Source: Trichoplax adhaerens
Taxonomy: Eukaryota > Placozoa > Uniplacotomia > Trichoplacea > Trichoplacidae
NCBI RefSeq assembly: GCF_000150275.1
Contig: NW_002060948.1
Coordinates: forward strand, 2,534,180-2,598,179
Length of the DNA stretch: 64,000 nt
Direction of reading: 5' to 3'
Part shown: piece by piece, positions 1 to 15,188 of the stretch
Layout: every line of letters begins with the position of its first letter
Numbering within the stretch: position 1 is the first letter of the stretch
The notes under the pieces: model-generated
Seen by the model: only the letters and a program-made list of their open reading frames with translations
The model's database searches: none
What the model was told of the DNA's origin: nothing
Program-made: the position numbers and the translations under genes

Positions 1-3000
1 ATCACTACTATTCATCATCTTTATCAATTAATACTCAATAAGTCGGAGGATATTAGCTAAAATTGGTTATTAGTCAATTAATTTTCTTAAATTACCTAAA
101 TGAAGATACGTGAAAGAGTCGATAGATGATAATTTCAGCTAGAAAAATGATTTATAGTCATAGCCAATCTAGACATGCAAGTTGTTCATCAGATTTGATT
201 CGGCAAGATAAATTGTTTAATAACTCCTCAAGGGTAATACTGTAATCGACGTAAAACGATGTTGGCTTTGATTTTGGTTGAATATAGGAGTACCTTGAAT
301 GATCCACGCAATGAAGAATAGATAGAGTTTAATCTTACTTAATTAATTAATTGCAGCTATGACCAATAACAACCAGTTTGTAAGATAGTATCCAGTCCAG
401 ATCTTAATCTCGATCCAAAAATGTTTTTTTAATATGGTTGCTGTTTTTTTAGTGCAGTTGACCTAAACTCTTTTCGACTTGTATTTCTGATCAGAGCATA
501 AAATGACTTTTTGATCTTGATGTGAACTATCCTTACCACGTAACAATTTACATGAACATATATATATATATATAGATAACTGTATTTATATATACCTATA
601 TATGTATATATATAGCGTACTATGGGACTAAAACTGCAATGAAATGATGATAAAATATGAATATTGAGAATAATCAAGCAGGTAATGGTGATTTAAAATT
701 ATTCTAAAAAACCATGGAGTAAACTATTTTCAGTCTTAATTTTTATCCTGCCTTTGTCACTTTATAACTTTGATGATGAGCATACCTGATAATTGCGATA
801 CATTGATATAAGTAATAGAACCTAAACTGCAATAAACGACGGGAAAAGTGATAAATATTCAATCTTGATAATTATTTTTTTAAATAAGAAGAATAAATTA
901 ACCTAGTAATAGTAGCTTAAGGTTCTCAATGCCTAATATCCAAACAAGTTGAAAAAATGATACAATTGAATATAACATCAAAGAGAGAATTTCCTTTTTT
1001 AGATTGGTTAAATTTGTTAATGCAATATTAAACTGGGTAAATTCACAGATTAAGAAACGACGAATACTGCTGGCAGTGGCATAGATAGATAAAATCGTCC
1101 AATAATTACCAACTTACAATAATAATTTAATCGTACTTGAATATCTCCGTATAAATCTGTAATTGTTCTCAACATAAATTGAGCATAGCTCAAAATGACA
1201 AAGTCGAGAGTAATAAAAAAAGTGAATTCGAATGAGTCAAGTATTAATTAAGAACTATAAATATAAATTGATAAAGCTGTTAATAAGAAATGCTAAAGGC
1301 GATTGATGATGGTGGAGATAATTTCATGTAATTTAAACTAGGTCGAAATTTATCATTCTTTCAACAAAACCAGAAATTATGAGATAGTATTAAAATTTAG
1401 TATGATAATAAGATTTAAAAATAAGGAGAAATAGATAAGACAAGGCTTAACAAATAGACAGGCTGGGTACCTACTAGATTTAAGCCTAATTCTAGCAATT
1501 CTATCTAATAATTCAACTCGTTTCAGTTTTACAAAATCCTTGAATAGATCGCTTTTAAAACATAGAATACTTCAATTCCAAGCTAATTTAACCTTGATCG
1601 AAGCAATACCTTTCGATCTTGAAATGATAAAGAGGAGAGCTAAGAAAGCAATACTTCACACTATACCATTGACAACATTATATAAAATCAAGGTCAATCA
1701 ATAATCAAAGGCTTTAATATAAATAGCAATGGGCCAAGTAGTTCCGTTCAAACTATCCTTATTAGAATAAAAAAAGACAACGTTGATAAATATACGAGCC
1801 TAGGTATTGTCGATATTAAAATAGAAAAGGCGAATGTGATCAGATGGTAGAATTTATACGCCGCAATTTAATTAACTCTCAAACTGTCTCCCACTTTCCT
1901 GTTTTGTTTTTGGATCGATCTCCATCCATTAACTGCATAGTACACAAATGGACACGTATGTACATAATCATGGATAAAATGATAATAACTAGCAAATAGT
2001 TGCAAGGTGAATATGCAAAATGCAATCATGAAGACAATGCAAAACCTTGCAGACTGAAATTACCCCATGATAAACAATAATAAACGAATCATCGTTGCTA
2101 CGAGAACAAACATGAATAATATATTTTTGTATATATACAATTAAATTGAAATTAAAAATAATAGGATGGAGAGAGAGAGAAAAAAAATAAATAATCCTAT
2201 ATATGTAATCATGGCTGAGGATACTAGACAGTTTCGAGAATAAACAAAAAGTTGCGTCAATACCATCATTTCTTAACAGGATTATAACACTTTCAATATC
2301 GACGAGACATAATAATTCTAACTGTCATGCAAAAAAAATGCATGGTATGAATAATTTTCAAAATTATTTCCCTCCTACGCTATTTCGATCTTACGTCTTT
2401 GCCTCTTTTTCGATCGCCATTATTTATTCCATTAGCTGTCATAGTGCTTGCCATGTCTGTCGAATAGCCCATTTTCCTAATCAGATAACAATACGCATTT
2501 AGGTTAAATCATTTTCGAAATATGATTAACCATACTGACATGATCATAAAAGACCTTGAAGATTAGACTTCCTCATCTTGGGTGTGAATTTTCTATCTTT
2601 TCTGTGACAATGATATAGATTAGCCTTGCTCAAATCATACATAAATCCCCTATTGTCGCCTACTTATCCCACAGACAATTCCTATTTTGACCGATTTTAT
2701 CAAAACTAAAATAGTAGAAGTTATGACTTTATTTGGGACATTTCTTGTATCTATTGGGAAATTATATCCTTTTAATTGATTTCTTGCTAGTACACCTCAA
2801 AATTGAAAAACAATTAATATATTATTAACGTAGACCTACTTTTGACTATCGACTATTGATCGGTATAAAAAGAACTTCTTGCTAATAAGTAAAAGAACTT
2901 GCTTCAAAGTTTAATTAGTACTAGATATTGGTTTAGCCTACAGCAGTATCGATCAATTGCAACCTTAATTAATAGCCGAATGAGAAAAAGAGTGAGATAA

Positions 3001-6000
3001 TCAAAATTTGCTAGTAAAGTAGGATTGTCTCGCTGTCATAATAACGAGAGGAAGCTTACATGATCATGCTAAACTGTTTATTCGATAAAGATCTGCTTAT
3101 TTTCAACTATTTGACCCTATTGACAGTTCATATAAGAAAACTATTCTTGTAAGAGCGGTATTGATATCATTATTTCATCTAGTAATTGACATTCTACTGA
3201 TATAGCTAACAAGTACTGGTAGATTTAGATCATTATTAATTTATTATATATAGTCGTAATTATAATCAAACAATTCGTTAATAAAAACAGATCGCCAGAA
3301 ACTTACCATATTGCTACAGAGTACACTATTTCCAACCTAGCAATCAAAAATAGGTCATTCATTATTCGACTCCTTATCCTTCATTGGTATTAATTTATAT
3401 AATACCGCCTAGCAAATCAGAATTGTAGCATGTATGGATATAAGATAAACATAGGATTGATAATAAAAAATCAGAAAATGGTCTTATTAGCGAGAATGTT
3501 ATGATTGATTTTCTACTCAATCATTTTTTACTCTGCAGGAGTAATAATAAAATAATTATATTTATTCTTCGGAAGTGGACTGTGCAGTCTATTTTTATAG
3601 TAGTGGTATCGTTTATAGCTAGCTTATTAGTAGAACCAGAGACTGCTACCAAAATTCTAATAGCCCTTGGTGAAATCTAGACTACATTCACTCTTAGTTG
3701 TCATCAAATGCAACTCCATTAGCAATTAAAGATCATTTCGTATAACATTATAATATCAGAATTGAGATTTTTACAGATTTATCTCAATTTTAAATTTATT
3801 GCTGGCCTATCAGTTGCTCTATAGCCCAAATGATATATGATATTACGGTTTGAGTTATAAAATCCGAGCTATCAGCCAATAATTAAGCTATTTCATATCC
3901 TGTGTTTTGTTTTGTAGTTATCGTCCCCTATAGAAATAGATAGCTACGATTTATTTTATTCTACAAGTAAATAGATCATGCATGAGACTATAATCGATAT
4001 TAAATTTAAAGTATATCTCGTAGGCTTTGTTGTAGATATATTGGTTAAATTTCACATATTTTATGAATTAAAATGTGAAATAGTGCTCGATATCATGTTT
4101 CTGAGCAACCTGCTTAAAATAATTATTGCTAGATGAGCTAACTATAGTTAATTACAACATGAATTTTAAAGAAACTCATAATAATTTGCATGTTTATCAT
4201 ACGGTAATAATATTTCTTCATAGCTGTCATCATTGCCAAAGTACTTCTGATGAAACTGGTGTTTTTCTGCAGAATTATTGTCATGCAATAATCATATGTC
4301 TTCATTATTGTCATCTCTAGCTGCATAGCTGGAATATTTAACCACATAGTTGTAGAAATTGATGTTTTTCGTCTAATTTTCTGCTAGTACCGTAATTGCT
4401 ACATTGATTGAATGCGTTATTGCAATGTACATGATAATTATCTGGAAGTAATCTCTGCTTAACTACCGTCTCATATAAGTAATTCCCAGAAAATTCGACA
4501 TCATAGGATAAGTGGTACTTTTACTTCATCAATATGAGCACACTAATATGATATTGGAGAGATTTTATTAAGACTTGAATATTATGATACCTGAAGCATT
4601 TTCAATTTTTTAAGGCAAAAGTAATCAATATTTGCATTAATAAATATCTGTGCTTAATTTACATTGATCGATAATGGTAACTAATTAATATTTTATATTC
4701 TAAGAACGAGAATGACACGAACAGTTTTTGTTTTAACTTATATTACTTTAGGCTTCAAATAGTCCGGATGTTATTATGATAGGTTCATCAATTATTTATG
4801 CACAGAATTAGCAGAAAATAGGTAAGAAAACGTGGCATTGCATTGTAATACCAACAAAATTTATGTATTTTTGAGCAGCATCTAGTTATTACAAATTGAA
4901 GTAATGGAAATCATAGCGATCAAGTTGACATTAATAACTTGATATACGCGTAAATGAAACGCTATTAAAAAACAGGAAATGAGTGAAATTGCATTCTCTT
5001 TATACTTTTGAACTTGTTAAATGACCTTAAAATGACCCATTTCTTGTATTGGTGAACCTTTCAAATAGCGAATCAAATCATAGGAGAAAAAACTTAATAT
5101 AATCACCAATAAGACAACAAATCAGAATAAACTTGACATCTTATTAATATAGTACAAATAAAATTAAAACGTTAAAGAGAATTCGTATTTTTAATATAGA
5201 GATTTATACTATGATAGTGATGATAATGGTAAATGATTTATTGTTCTTATTTGATTACTAGCCATATCATCACGCTATTAACATCTCATGATGGCTTAAA
5301 AATAAACTGTTCTGATTAATTCATAAAATTATCTTTAAAAGGAAATGTAGAAAGAACGATTTCCACAGTCGGCTAGTTCAAATAATAAATTACCCCATAG
5401 GATACGTCAATAAGTCAGGTAATATTTTAATTACCATAATCATTGTCTGATTCAGTTAGTGCTAAAGTATTATTATTACTGTCTTATTTAAGAAATAGAT
5501 CACGCCTTCAGTGAAGTGACTAATTATTGCAAGATCAATGGATCCAAGTATTACGCAGGAATGACAATTCCTAGATATAGAATACTGTTACAGATATACT
5601 TATTATTATTGTCTTTGGTTAGCGCTAAAGTGTTTTCAATACCGTCTTATTTAAGAAGCAGATCATTTCTTTCGTTAATTGATTGATTATTGCAAGGTCA
5701 ATGAGTGTAAGTATATAATGCGCATATGATAATCCTTAGACATTGAATACTATTACAGATATGCTTATTATGGATATTTATAACCAAAGCTATAAAATAA
5801 TTACAGATAATCTTAGACAATCTTAATCCAGAAGATTTACGATCAGATCCAAAGAAAAGAAAAGATCAATCCTAATAAGATCATTGTTAGAACTAGCAAG
5901 AAATTATAAAAATAGCAATTATTATAATAATTAAGCTAAGATTTTTTAAATCCTTGCCTTTTACTTGATTTAATATTCACTTTTAAGTAATATAAATACC

Positions 6001-9000
6001 AAGATAACAAATCAATCGTTTATTAATATATTCTACTTATAAACTCTAGCTTATGATCAATTTTTAGTACGACATAAAATCATGGTAGTAGGGCCAAGGC
6101 TTCTATATCCTTATCATTAACTCAAGCTATGATCGATATTTAATATGTTATAAAAACCGTAGTAATAAAGTTGGTCTAATATATTTTCACTTTTAAGGAC
6201 TGATTTTCAATATATCATGAAAAGTCATAACTATATAGCTGGCTTTTCTTCATATATCCTTACCTTCAACTCCAATTAGTAACTATTATATCGTAAAAAT
6301 TATTATAATGGAGATAAAACTCCTACATCATTGCCTTTTAAACTCTAGTTAATGATAAATCACAATACACTATGCCCCATATAGAAAATTTTACTATCGT
6401 TTAGTGAATTTCTGCTATGCACATTATTCAGTGTCGTAGTTAAATCATACGAATTAAATATAAATCGTAAAAATTTTTGTAAACATAATAATAAGAATCC
6501 TGTTTCTATTCTATTCATCTTAGATATGCAACTTTTGTTCTCAATACCATCTCCAAGGTACCAATGCCTATACAGAATATTAATATAATTTATTATTTTC
6601 TGGTAACTTATTTTATCTCGCTAATCCTGGATTGTCTAATAGTTATAATATATAGGTAGTCCAATATATCTTTCCATGTAGATATAGTCGTATTGTGCCT
6701 ACTACATTGCTTTAACTAAATCGGTCATACTAATACTGATTATATTTATAAATTTTATGCTGTTCAGTCCCTTATAAGTAACCTACTTATCTTTCTATTC
6801 CTAGTAAGTAAACAGTTTATCTAGCAAATTTATTATGTGCATCCGCTTATACAATTTTTTTACATCTGTAATATCATCTAAGATGATTATACTGATACCA
6901 ATTAGGTCATAAAACTTAAAAATCATTGTGGAAATTCATAGTCGTTCTATTTAATTGATCAATAAATTACTCCGCCTAATAAATCTCTTCATATACTTAT
7001 ATATAGCAAATATTCTAGATACATATGCCTTTATTTAAGATAGTCTGCTAATATCGCTAAGATTTCCCGTCTCACAAATTGTCAGCAGTAGCAGCTGATT
7101 GTATCATTCTATGTAGTAATAAAAGATATTTTTAACGCCTCTCGTATTCTTGCGCAAGGAGTTCCTTTGATCTACTGTTTTGCTCAAGTTCTGTAGCTAT
7201 TTGTATTATCAAGATGATTTATAAAGAATCTTCTTACCGTAACTATTTCCGCCATTTGTAATTAGAGCGGCATTATTCATACCGTACTATGAATTAGTTC
7301 ATGAAATCGATGATCCTACTCACTGTATTGATTGATTATACCGCTATTAATCCAATTAATTTTTAACTTATTCTGTCGTCATTACTAGGATATACAGTAG
7401 ATACCGATTTTCATAGTTCATCAAATCAAATTGTACACAAGATATTATCCTGGCTATTATTATCACTACTTCGAATTAATTTAGTATCGTGCTTATCTAT
7501 TTCGTCTATCATCAGTTTATTTATTCGACATCAGTGGCAGCTATATCCGTATAAATTATAATTTTCAATTAGATAAAACTGACTTCAATTGAGGTGCGAT
7601 ATGAAAAAAATAATGATGGTTGACTTTGGAAGGCTATGGATAGGCATAAATTAACAGCCTTGCGGTGAGTAATCACAAGGACATTTATCCTTTTCCTTCC
7701 TTCTAAACTGAGACATATGATGTTTATTATAATAATTTCAATAATATTGCTAGCTATTAGTGTTAATAGCAAATAACTATAAATACCGTCATAATTTATT
7801 AAGTGCATTTATAATTTGTTATTTTAAGAATATTAATACCAAATATGACTATAGCTAACTAGTATACAGTATAGCTACATTCAGAAAATGATTTTCAAGA
7901 TCATATCGAATCCTACATGAATTCTAAAACTATAATATCTACATAACTAAATGGTAGTATGATGTTAAGGATTTACTGAAAGATCATAGGATAGAAACCA
8001 ATACTGCTATTCTATCTTTGTAATCATGATAGTAAATATGGATTAATAGTAAATTAATCACTAACAATCTCTAATTATCTTGTTGACAAGTTCTAAATAA
8101 TGGTAACAGATTGCAATTTCCAAGCAGATTTTCATCAAAATAATAGAATTGTTTATTGCTTGCTTCCTCTTTTTTCCTTAGTTCTCATATACACTGTTTA
8201 GCTCAACAAACTTAACATATTATTGGTCGTGCATGAACTGTAACTAGGATGTGTTCGCTGATTGCAGGAAAGCACCAATAGTCCTGATTGAAAAATGAAA
8301 TATTCATAAGAAAAGGATGTTTCTAAATGTATTATAATGTAATCATCACAACACTCACACTAACAGTGCCGGTAGATTATTTTTTTAAAAATAAGCATGG
8401 TACCGGTGTGTTAACTATACTTTTCTAATAAAATTTCTTGGTGGCAATCAGTTGAAAGGGAAATTAGGATTAGTTATCTGATCATCAATACTATTGCTTG
8501 ATGATATAATTTTACTTTATTTCTCTCATAGCAATTTATTTTTATAGATCTTAAAAATACGATTACTAATAACCATCCATCTATGGGTATCTCTGTAACA
8601 AGAACGATAAGATTCAATTGCGTGGCTTCCGATCTCCTTCCGTCTAATTATGCGAATGTTGTCAACATCATTATCAGAAATCGTCTAGAAGCCTACGTAA
8701 GACATGGACCTGCATGCTTCCTACTTCGAATACTGACTTGTATTGAGGAACAAAAGGTCAAGATAATATGATGACATATTATTACCATCTAAATAGGTAA
8801 CTGACATCTCATTGCCAGATTATTGATACCTGTACCGAAAGATTGTGTACGATCGTATATATGTAATCTACGAGGTTTCCTATCTTTTACAGTACTTCTG
8901 AGGTTGGAATCCCATTGGCAGCATTCGCACCGTACTTCCAATTTAGATTCATCATAGTTAAAAATCCTTGTAACATGGATATTTAAATGAGTGCTACAGT

Positions 9001-10584
9001 AAGAGAAATAAAACTTAGCTTCGTATTATAGGTGTAATGAACTTCTCCGAAGGTTTCATATTAACCTCTGGTTACAAATTATGAGTTTAAGCAATATAAC
9101 AGCAACATAACAATACACATACGAATATAATTATACTTAGTCCCTAAATTTATTATAGTGGTACACAAAACTATCTAGTTTTGAAAATAGGATTCACTAA
9201 TGATGATTAAATTTAAATATTCTACGTATTTACTTAGGATGCTATAGTCTCTGACATATTGATACTGTATTAGCTTCAGGAAAAATCACATCCTACGGTA
9301 GTAGAAAGAGTAAAATTGACCGATATATCGCACGCAATCAGCGATACTCTTGTTCATATGCTCACTAATGCTGAATAATGGTATATGTGCAATCAATACA
9401 TGTCCTGCAATGATAAGATAATTAAATTTAAATTGATTTCATGGCATGATATATGATATGATCAGGCTCTACAGGATTGGCACGAATACATTACAGAGTA
9501 TCGTTCGATAGTAAAAAATTACGGTAATTTTAAACCCTGAATAGCACATAAATTGTCTTAAACTCTGCCTTTCATGAGGATACCTCACATTGAACTTGTT
9601 TCCTGATGCAGTGTGATGATTGGGGTGGTTTATAAAATGTTGTTACAAATATATATATGTTACGTATGTATATACATACTCTGGTATATATAATAAAAAT
9701 TAAAATTATAGGAAATCATATGATGTCCTAAGCTAATTCTAAGATACGGTATGATTTCCTTCCATTTTATTCTTGGAATAAATACCTAGTACTAAGCTTA
9801 TCTCTTATTCGGTAAATAACTCTACTGATTTATAGATTGGGCAAGTAATTATCGATAGTTAATTTGTTCGATATACGAGAACTTCTTTAATTGCTCACTG
9901 CTGCAAATGCTAATACATCCACGCAAGCATAAAGCCTGGCATAAGAACTTGAATTATATGATTTTCTGACATGATGCAATAAGATAAAGTTCTTCACTAC
10001 CTCTTTTATGACATTTATCTCGCCTCAATAAGGTTATTAGCCTGATTTATGATGCGCTATTACAAATATTCTAGCTCCTGTCCACACTAATACCAATACG
10101 AATCCTTTCGCTATATACACACTCGTATGTCGTCAAATATATGCTGCGGTATTGTGAGATAGGTAAGCTGATTTTATCACTGATATTAGTACATATGCCT
10201 TGTTCATACATTATCATGGCCCAAGAGTAAAATTGGTAGTATACAGTATAGAAAAGGGGAAGTAAAAATGACAGTATAACCTTTTTCTAGGCGTATTTTC
10301 CCTCTGCAGTCCGTCTTTGGTCTTTCCTAGTTTGTAGCGCTAACCTAATTACGCAAGCAGTTGCTATGCAACAGCGTTGACGTCATATCCCTTCGGGGTA
10401 GAAATGTTTGCTTTGCCTTATCGAGCAGAAGTTGATGAAGAAATTATAAGTTCTCCTATTCGACGCTGTCATCAATAGTTTTTATAGGGCTATCGACTGT
10501 AGCGTGATAGAACAAAGATAAAATCGTATATTGAAGGAATAGAATTAAGAAAGGCATCAAGAATTAACAAATTACGGCACCAAA
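1..10584. other. gene-poor AT-rich region
   Basis: I find no convincing exon on either strand. The longest open frames are under about 86 codons, have low-complexity AT-driven composition and do not resemble a family I know. The stretch has a short AT dinucleotide run near 556-574, a diverged tandem duplication at 5445-5770 and faint degenerate repeats around 6040-6420. It almost lacks the TACAGTAC palindromes that crowd intergenic DNA further right. It could be intergenic DNA, a large intron of a gene starting outside the window, or an old repeat field. Confidence 0.6.
5445..5770. repeat. diverged tandem duplication, period about 163 bp
   Basis: Two adjacent copies (about 5445-5607 and 5608-5770) share blocks in the same order: GTTAGYGCTAAAGT, then GTCTTATTTAAGAA, then TTATTGCAAGRTCAATG, then a block ending in ATTACAGATAT or GTTACAGATAT followed by CTTATTA. 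The copies differ by many substitutions and small indels, so the duplication is old. No coding potential is seen. Confidence 0.7.
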
Positions 10585-13500
10585 ATGATGCTTTACGTGG
10601 AAAGTAAAGCTTTTCCTGTAAGTTTACAGCTGTTCATTAGATATATGGGACTTATAGAATAAAATTTATAAAAGTAAATTAGAGCCATTTTATCAGCTTC
10701 TGTTCAATCTGTTAACCTATCCATTAGTAGTAGTTGTTTTTGTTGAAGAAAAAACCTGAAAGGTGTTAAGGTAGTCGAATAGTGATAATAATTTGCGGTA
10801 AATAATCTAGATGCAGTAATCAAAGTAATCATAAGAATGATAGGGTGCTTACTTTATGAGAGATGGACATTTTAAATAAAATGAACTTCGATACATACTT
10901 TTTTTCATATCGTTTCACTCTTATTCATGGATTGTGCTGCCAATTGAGAGCTGTACAATCCAATTAAACATCCGCTCTTCAGTTAAATTGACGGATATTT
11001 ACAGCCTGTTGCTTTTATTAAACATTGGAGTTTCAGTATAAAGGGCGATAGTGGTATCCTAAATACACGAAAGGTTTTAACTTTAATGTCTGTTTTTTTC
11101 CAAAATATTTTTACTCATTATTTAAAGGTAGTTTCAGTAATTCTTTTCTTCGTAAACATGATACACTATAGCTTAAAAGGTTAATATGAGAATATAACGC
11201 ATTCATATATTGAATCTTTCGTTGAATATTAGAGAAAAACATTTATCATATTATGTAAGCTGACGGACACAATTGCTCGAGCTCGGTCTCAAATGCTGCA
11301 TATTTTATGGGAACTTGGACGTGATGATCATCAATTTAGATTTCGCTATCGTGGCCAATATCTCCGCGATGCTTATACATTTGAGGTAATGGAATCGTAA
11401 AAATACCTTAAAAGATCCAGTGCACACAATATTTAGTATTACAAGTGAAAGTACGTCTTCTTGTTTTATATTTCGATCTTTAAATTGGATATCACGTTCT
11501 TTATTACCTAAGGATTATGAAATTCCTGAAAATGCAGTTGTCAAGATGGTTCCTATGGCTAAGCGTCAAGAGGTAACCTAGCTTAAATAGAAATGATTAT
11601 CGATGCTAACATGATTGCTCACTACGACCGTAAACCAACACAGTTTGGATAACATCCAACTTGGATTTATTTCTCCTCCTTCCTCTCTACTTGTTGCTTA
11701 AAAAATTTGTTTTTTGTTGCAGTCATTTGTGGATCTGCGTAGAATGGATGGCCAGAGTGATTTAGGACAAGGGACATCGGATGAAGTTCTCAATGCTCTA
11801 AATCAAGAAATCCAAGTATTTGTTAGGAGAGAAAAGTTACTTGCAGCACTACAGGTATGATAAATAGTACCCTTGTTTATCAATAATTCTTACGAGCTAG
11901 TAAGATTTTGACAGCGAATCCGCAGTGTTAATGAACTTCAATAAATCTATTGGGTAGAAGTATTGAAGTTGCATTTTTCCTACATTTTTGTTGGTATGCA
12001 GGCATTTCTTTGGCTATGGGCATTAGCCACCATGTTATCTTTTATCACTAATTACTTTTACAGCGGATTCTGGAACGGTAAATGTACTAATTTAAAGAGT
12101 TTATGATAGCCATTTTACCTAATTTATGGAACTTATTTTCGTGACTAGTCTTAATATAATTGTGTTTATGTCTGTTATGATATCCTTTAGATAACTTTAT
12201 GATTTAATTATTTCATTTTTAGTTATCATTGTCTATTTCCTATTTAAATACTGTCCAACGTTTACTCGTACGGGAGGATTTGTTGGTCGAGCATCTCAAT
12301 AGTAAGCGTTCAGATAATACGAACTATGCACTTAAAAATATATCTACCAATCTTGTGGAATAGCTTGTATGATGATTAAATCTGTACTGGTTTAACTCGA
12401 AATCATTTTTCTCTCGCAGTCATGGAAGATATATGATTATCTATGCTATTGCCTCTATCTTATGCTTGGCACCAAATGTCGTGTTTTTATGCTTGTTGCT
12501 ACCTCCTATGATTGTAAGCAGCGATTAAAATAAATTTAATTTAATATGTTGTGCCTCCAGAACTATAATATCGTTATTCTCTCGTTATGCTAGCAACATA
12601 TATGATACGATATGCTTAGAAATAGATAAAACTGTTTAATGATGTATCTTATATTTATCTAGCAACAAGGTTGTGCCGGTTATGTTGGTTCCTGCACCCA
12701 CTGGCTGCTTTGGTCAGGTAGGTCCAAATAAATTTAATTAATGCACTGGCTTCATCCTTTAAAGGGGGCAATTTGTAAATTGATAACTTTGCCATCTTTT
12801 TAGTCATCTTTTACGCGTGCTTTGCTCTTCTCTTATTCCTTCAAACCTGCCTCATTCCATTTATTATTTACAATTTCCGATTTAAGGTAGGCTATATAAT
12901 TTACTCATCTATACGTGGATATAGTACCTATTTTAATTGCGGTATATATTTATATCTTAACTAGGCGGGGGATTTCGTAGAACAGCACTTGGTTAAGACT
13001 AGAGATGTTGAGAAAGTGTTATTTTCAGCTAGAAATGGAAAGTAAGGATCATGAGCTGATGTGGCTTACCCTGGCTATTGTTGATATTATTTTAATAATT
13101 AACTTCATGTATAGTTGTTAAAATTAATACGGTATGCTTTAGACTGATTTGATTTACCGTTCTACAGAATCAAAGAAAAGCGTAATGCAGCTTTTGAACT
13201 GGCTAGCTTTGCCGCTTGTAGCGATGATAACAAATATAAAATTGTCTCACAAGGCGGTATGGAAGTACTATCCAATCTGAGTTTATCGAGGGACGAGGTA
13301 TTGTATAAAAAAATATTATTACACGTTACTGTAGAGAACAGATTTAGGATATGTATATTCCGAATAGTTTTGTATTTATTCTTAAAATTATTAGTTATAA
13401 TATATGCTAGAACAATTATACCAATCGATTATTATAAACATATAAGCTAAAGATAATCACTTATGCTAACCTATCTCATGTGGTCTATGTCTTTTACGTC

Positions 13501-15188
13501 TTAGGCAACACAAGAATATGCTACTGAAGCTATTGCAGAGCTTTTAACCTTACCAGAGATACAAGTGAGTAATGAATACTCGAATTTTTGTAGTTATTAG
13601 ATTAAATTAATGTACTAGCACTATCGCCACAATCATTTTAATATCTGGTAAGCCGTACTTTAAAAAAATGATGTACATCTATTTAAATTAGGATCAATTT
13701 GTCGCGATTGGTGGAGTACGAACATTATGTGCTCTTCTCCATGGACGCACGGATAAGATCATTTATGAGGCTGCTACTGCTTTATTCTACTTAATTTCCG
13801 ATAATGATAATAACAAAATGGTTATTGTTGAAGATACAGGGTTAGTTCGCATTTTGATTAATCTGTTCATACTTCATAAATACACTAATTCACTTTATAA
13901 TATTTTGCCTCTATTGATTTTAATTTTCGCTGATTTAAAATCTAACACGTCTTACAATTTATTTAGCTTGGATGACTTAGCCCATGCCTCTATGAAAGGT
14001 AATACATATTTAAGTATACATCTTTCTCGTAATAATGTACTAATTTACTGCGGAGTAATCACCGTTTACAATATATAAACTTATATTGTAATCGTTGATC
14101 TCTTTAGCATATTTTATGCCTAATACATCATATCAAAACCCACGTGATAATGCTATTACGCTATCTTATAAAGCTAATAACAACAGTTAACTTACATGTA
14201 TTAGCTTAGTTTGGCTCACAAGTAAGATCATAGGTGATCGAATTCTTCTATTTTTATATGACTAGATAATATTAAGACTGCTAGAGTACTGGCTGGTGTT
14301 TTCCTAGAACTTCTATCCTATAATGCGGATTTACGAGAAATTATTGCTTCGCGAAATGTTGTGGCAGTTGCTTTGGTCCATTTGTGCCAATTAGCGGATT
14401 CAGAAACTCAACAATTATCGCTACAGGCATTAGAGTTAATCGCCATTGAATCTCCTGAAAGTGTCGTAACACAGGAAGACTTGCTACATCATCTAGTTGC
14501 GATGCCAAGACTAACGGAAGACGAGAGGTTACACTTATTATCTGGAAAAATTATGCTCTACTTCGCCGAAAATGAAGAGGTATTTTATTTCATTTGGTGT
14601 CTCCATATACTATTATAATACCTAGTGTAAATGAAAATGGTTATGATATCGAAGTCGGTTTATTTATGATAGTAATTTTCGTCCAAATTTTTACCATTTT
14701 ATTCACTTCTTGATAGGCTTGTTCTGAATTGATCAATGTTGCAAATCTAACCGACACGCTGTTACAATTTGCACAAAGTAATGATTCCGTGTTACAAAAC
14801 GTCGTTAGCAAAATTATTCTGGCTATACTGGAGAATCAAAGAATTACGTAAGTCAGCTGATTGAAACATTTAAGTGTAGAGGATTACCAATAAAAGATAA
14901 TTGAGGAGTAAAAATCTCAGATATCCTGCGATAGATACACCGGAAATTAAGACATAATTTTAAAATATTTCCATATTATTTCTATTCAAATTTAGTCGTC
15001 GTATCCCGTACCTAGGGCTGGATAAAGTCGTCATGTACCTGCAAAGTAATAGCGTTGATCGACATATCTTTGACAATGCTGATGCTGCCTTAAATTTATT
15101 AACGATATATACATCAGAAGACAAAATGGGATCGAGTTTATCCTTAAAATCGGTCGGTAAACCGGGTCAAAGTGGCTACGGAGTTTAG
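10585..15188 (+). CDS. Uncharacterised ubiquitin-like / multi-pass membrane / armadillo-repeat protein
   Basis: Seventeen exons with GT-AG introns and consistent phases encode 607 residues: 10585-10617, 11260-11385, 11513-11572, 11723-11854, 12002-12077, 12223-12301, 12420-12513, 12663-12717, 12804-12886, 12965-13041, 13168-13297, 13505-13564, 13692-13840, 13967-13998, 14266-14579, 14717-14847, 14996-15188. Residues 1-73 look like a ubiquitin fold, starting MMLYVESKAF and ending near ENAVVKMVPM. Residues 118-152, 172-200 and 213-243 are strongly hydrophobic, giving three or four membrane helices. Residues about 255-590 read as helical armadillo-like repeats (GGMEVLSNLS, IGGVRTLCAL, EAATALFYLI). 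The start is the first of two ATGs in a short first exon. The tail is Ser/Gly-rich. I recognise the parts but no named orthologue. A membrane-anchored adaptor is an inference only. Confidence 0.85.

Noticed and set aside
8583-8771. 62-codon plus-strand open frame in the gene-poor region
   Set aside because: No splice context, no family resemblance and a length expected by chance.
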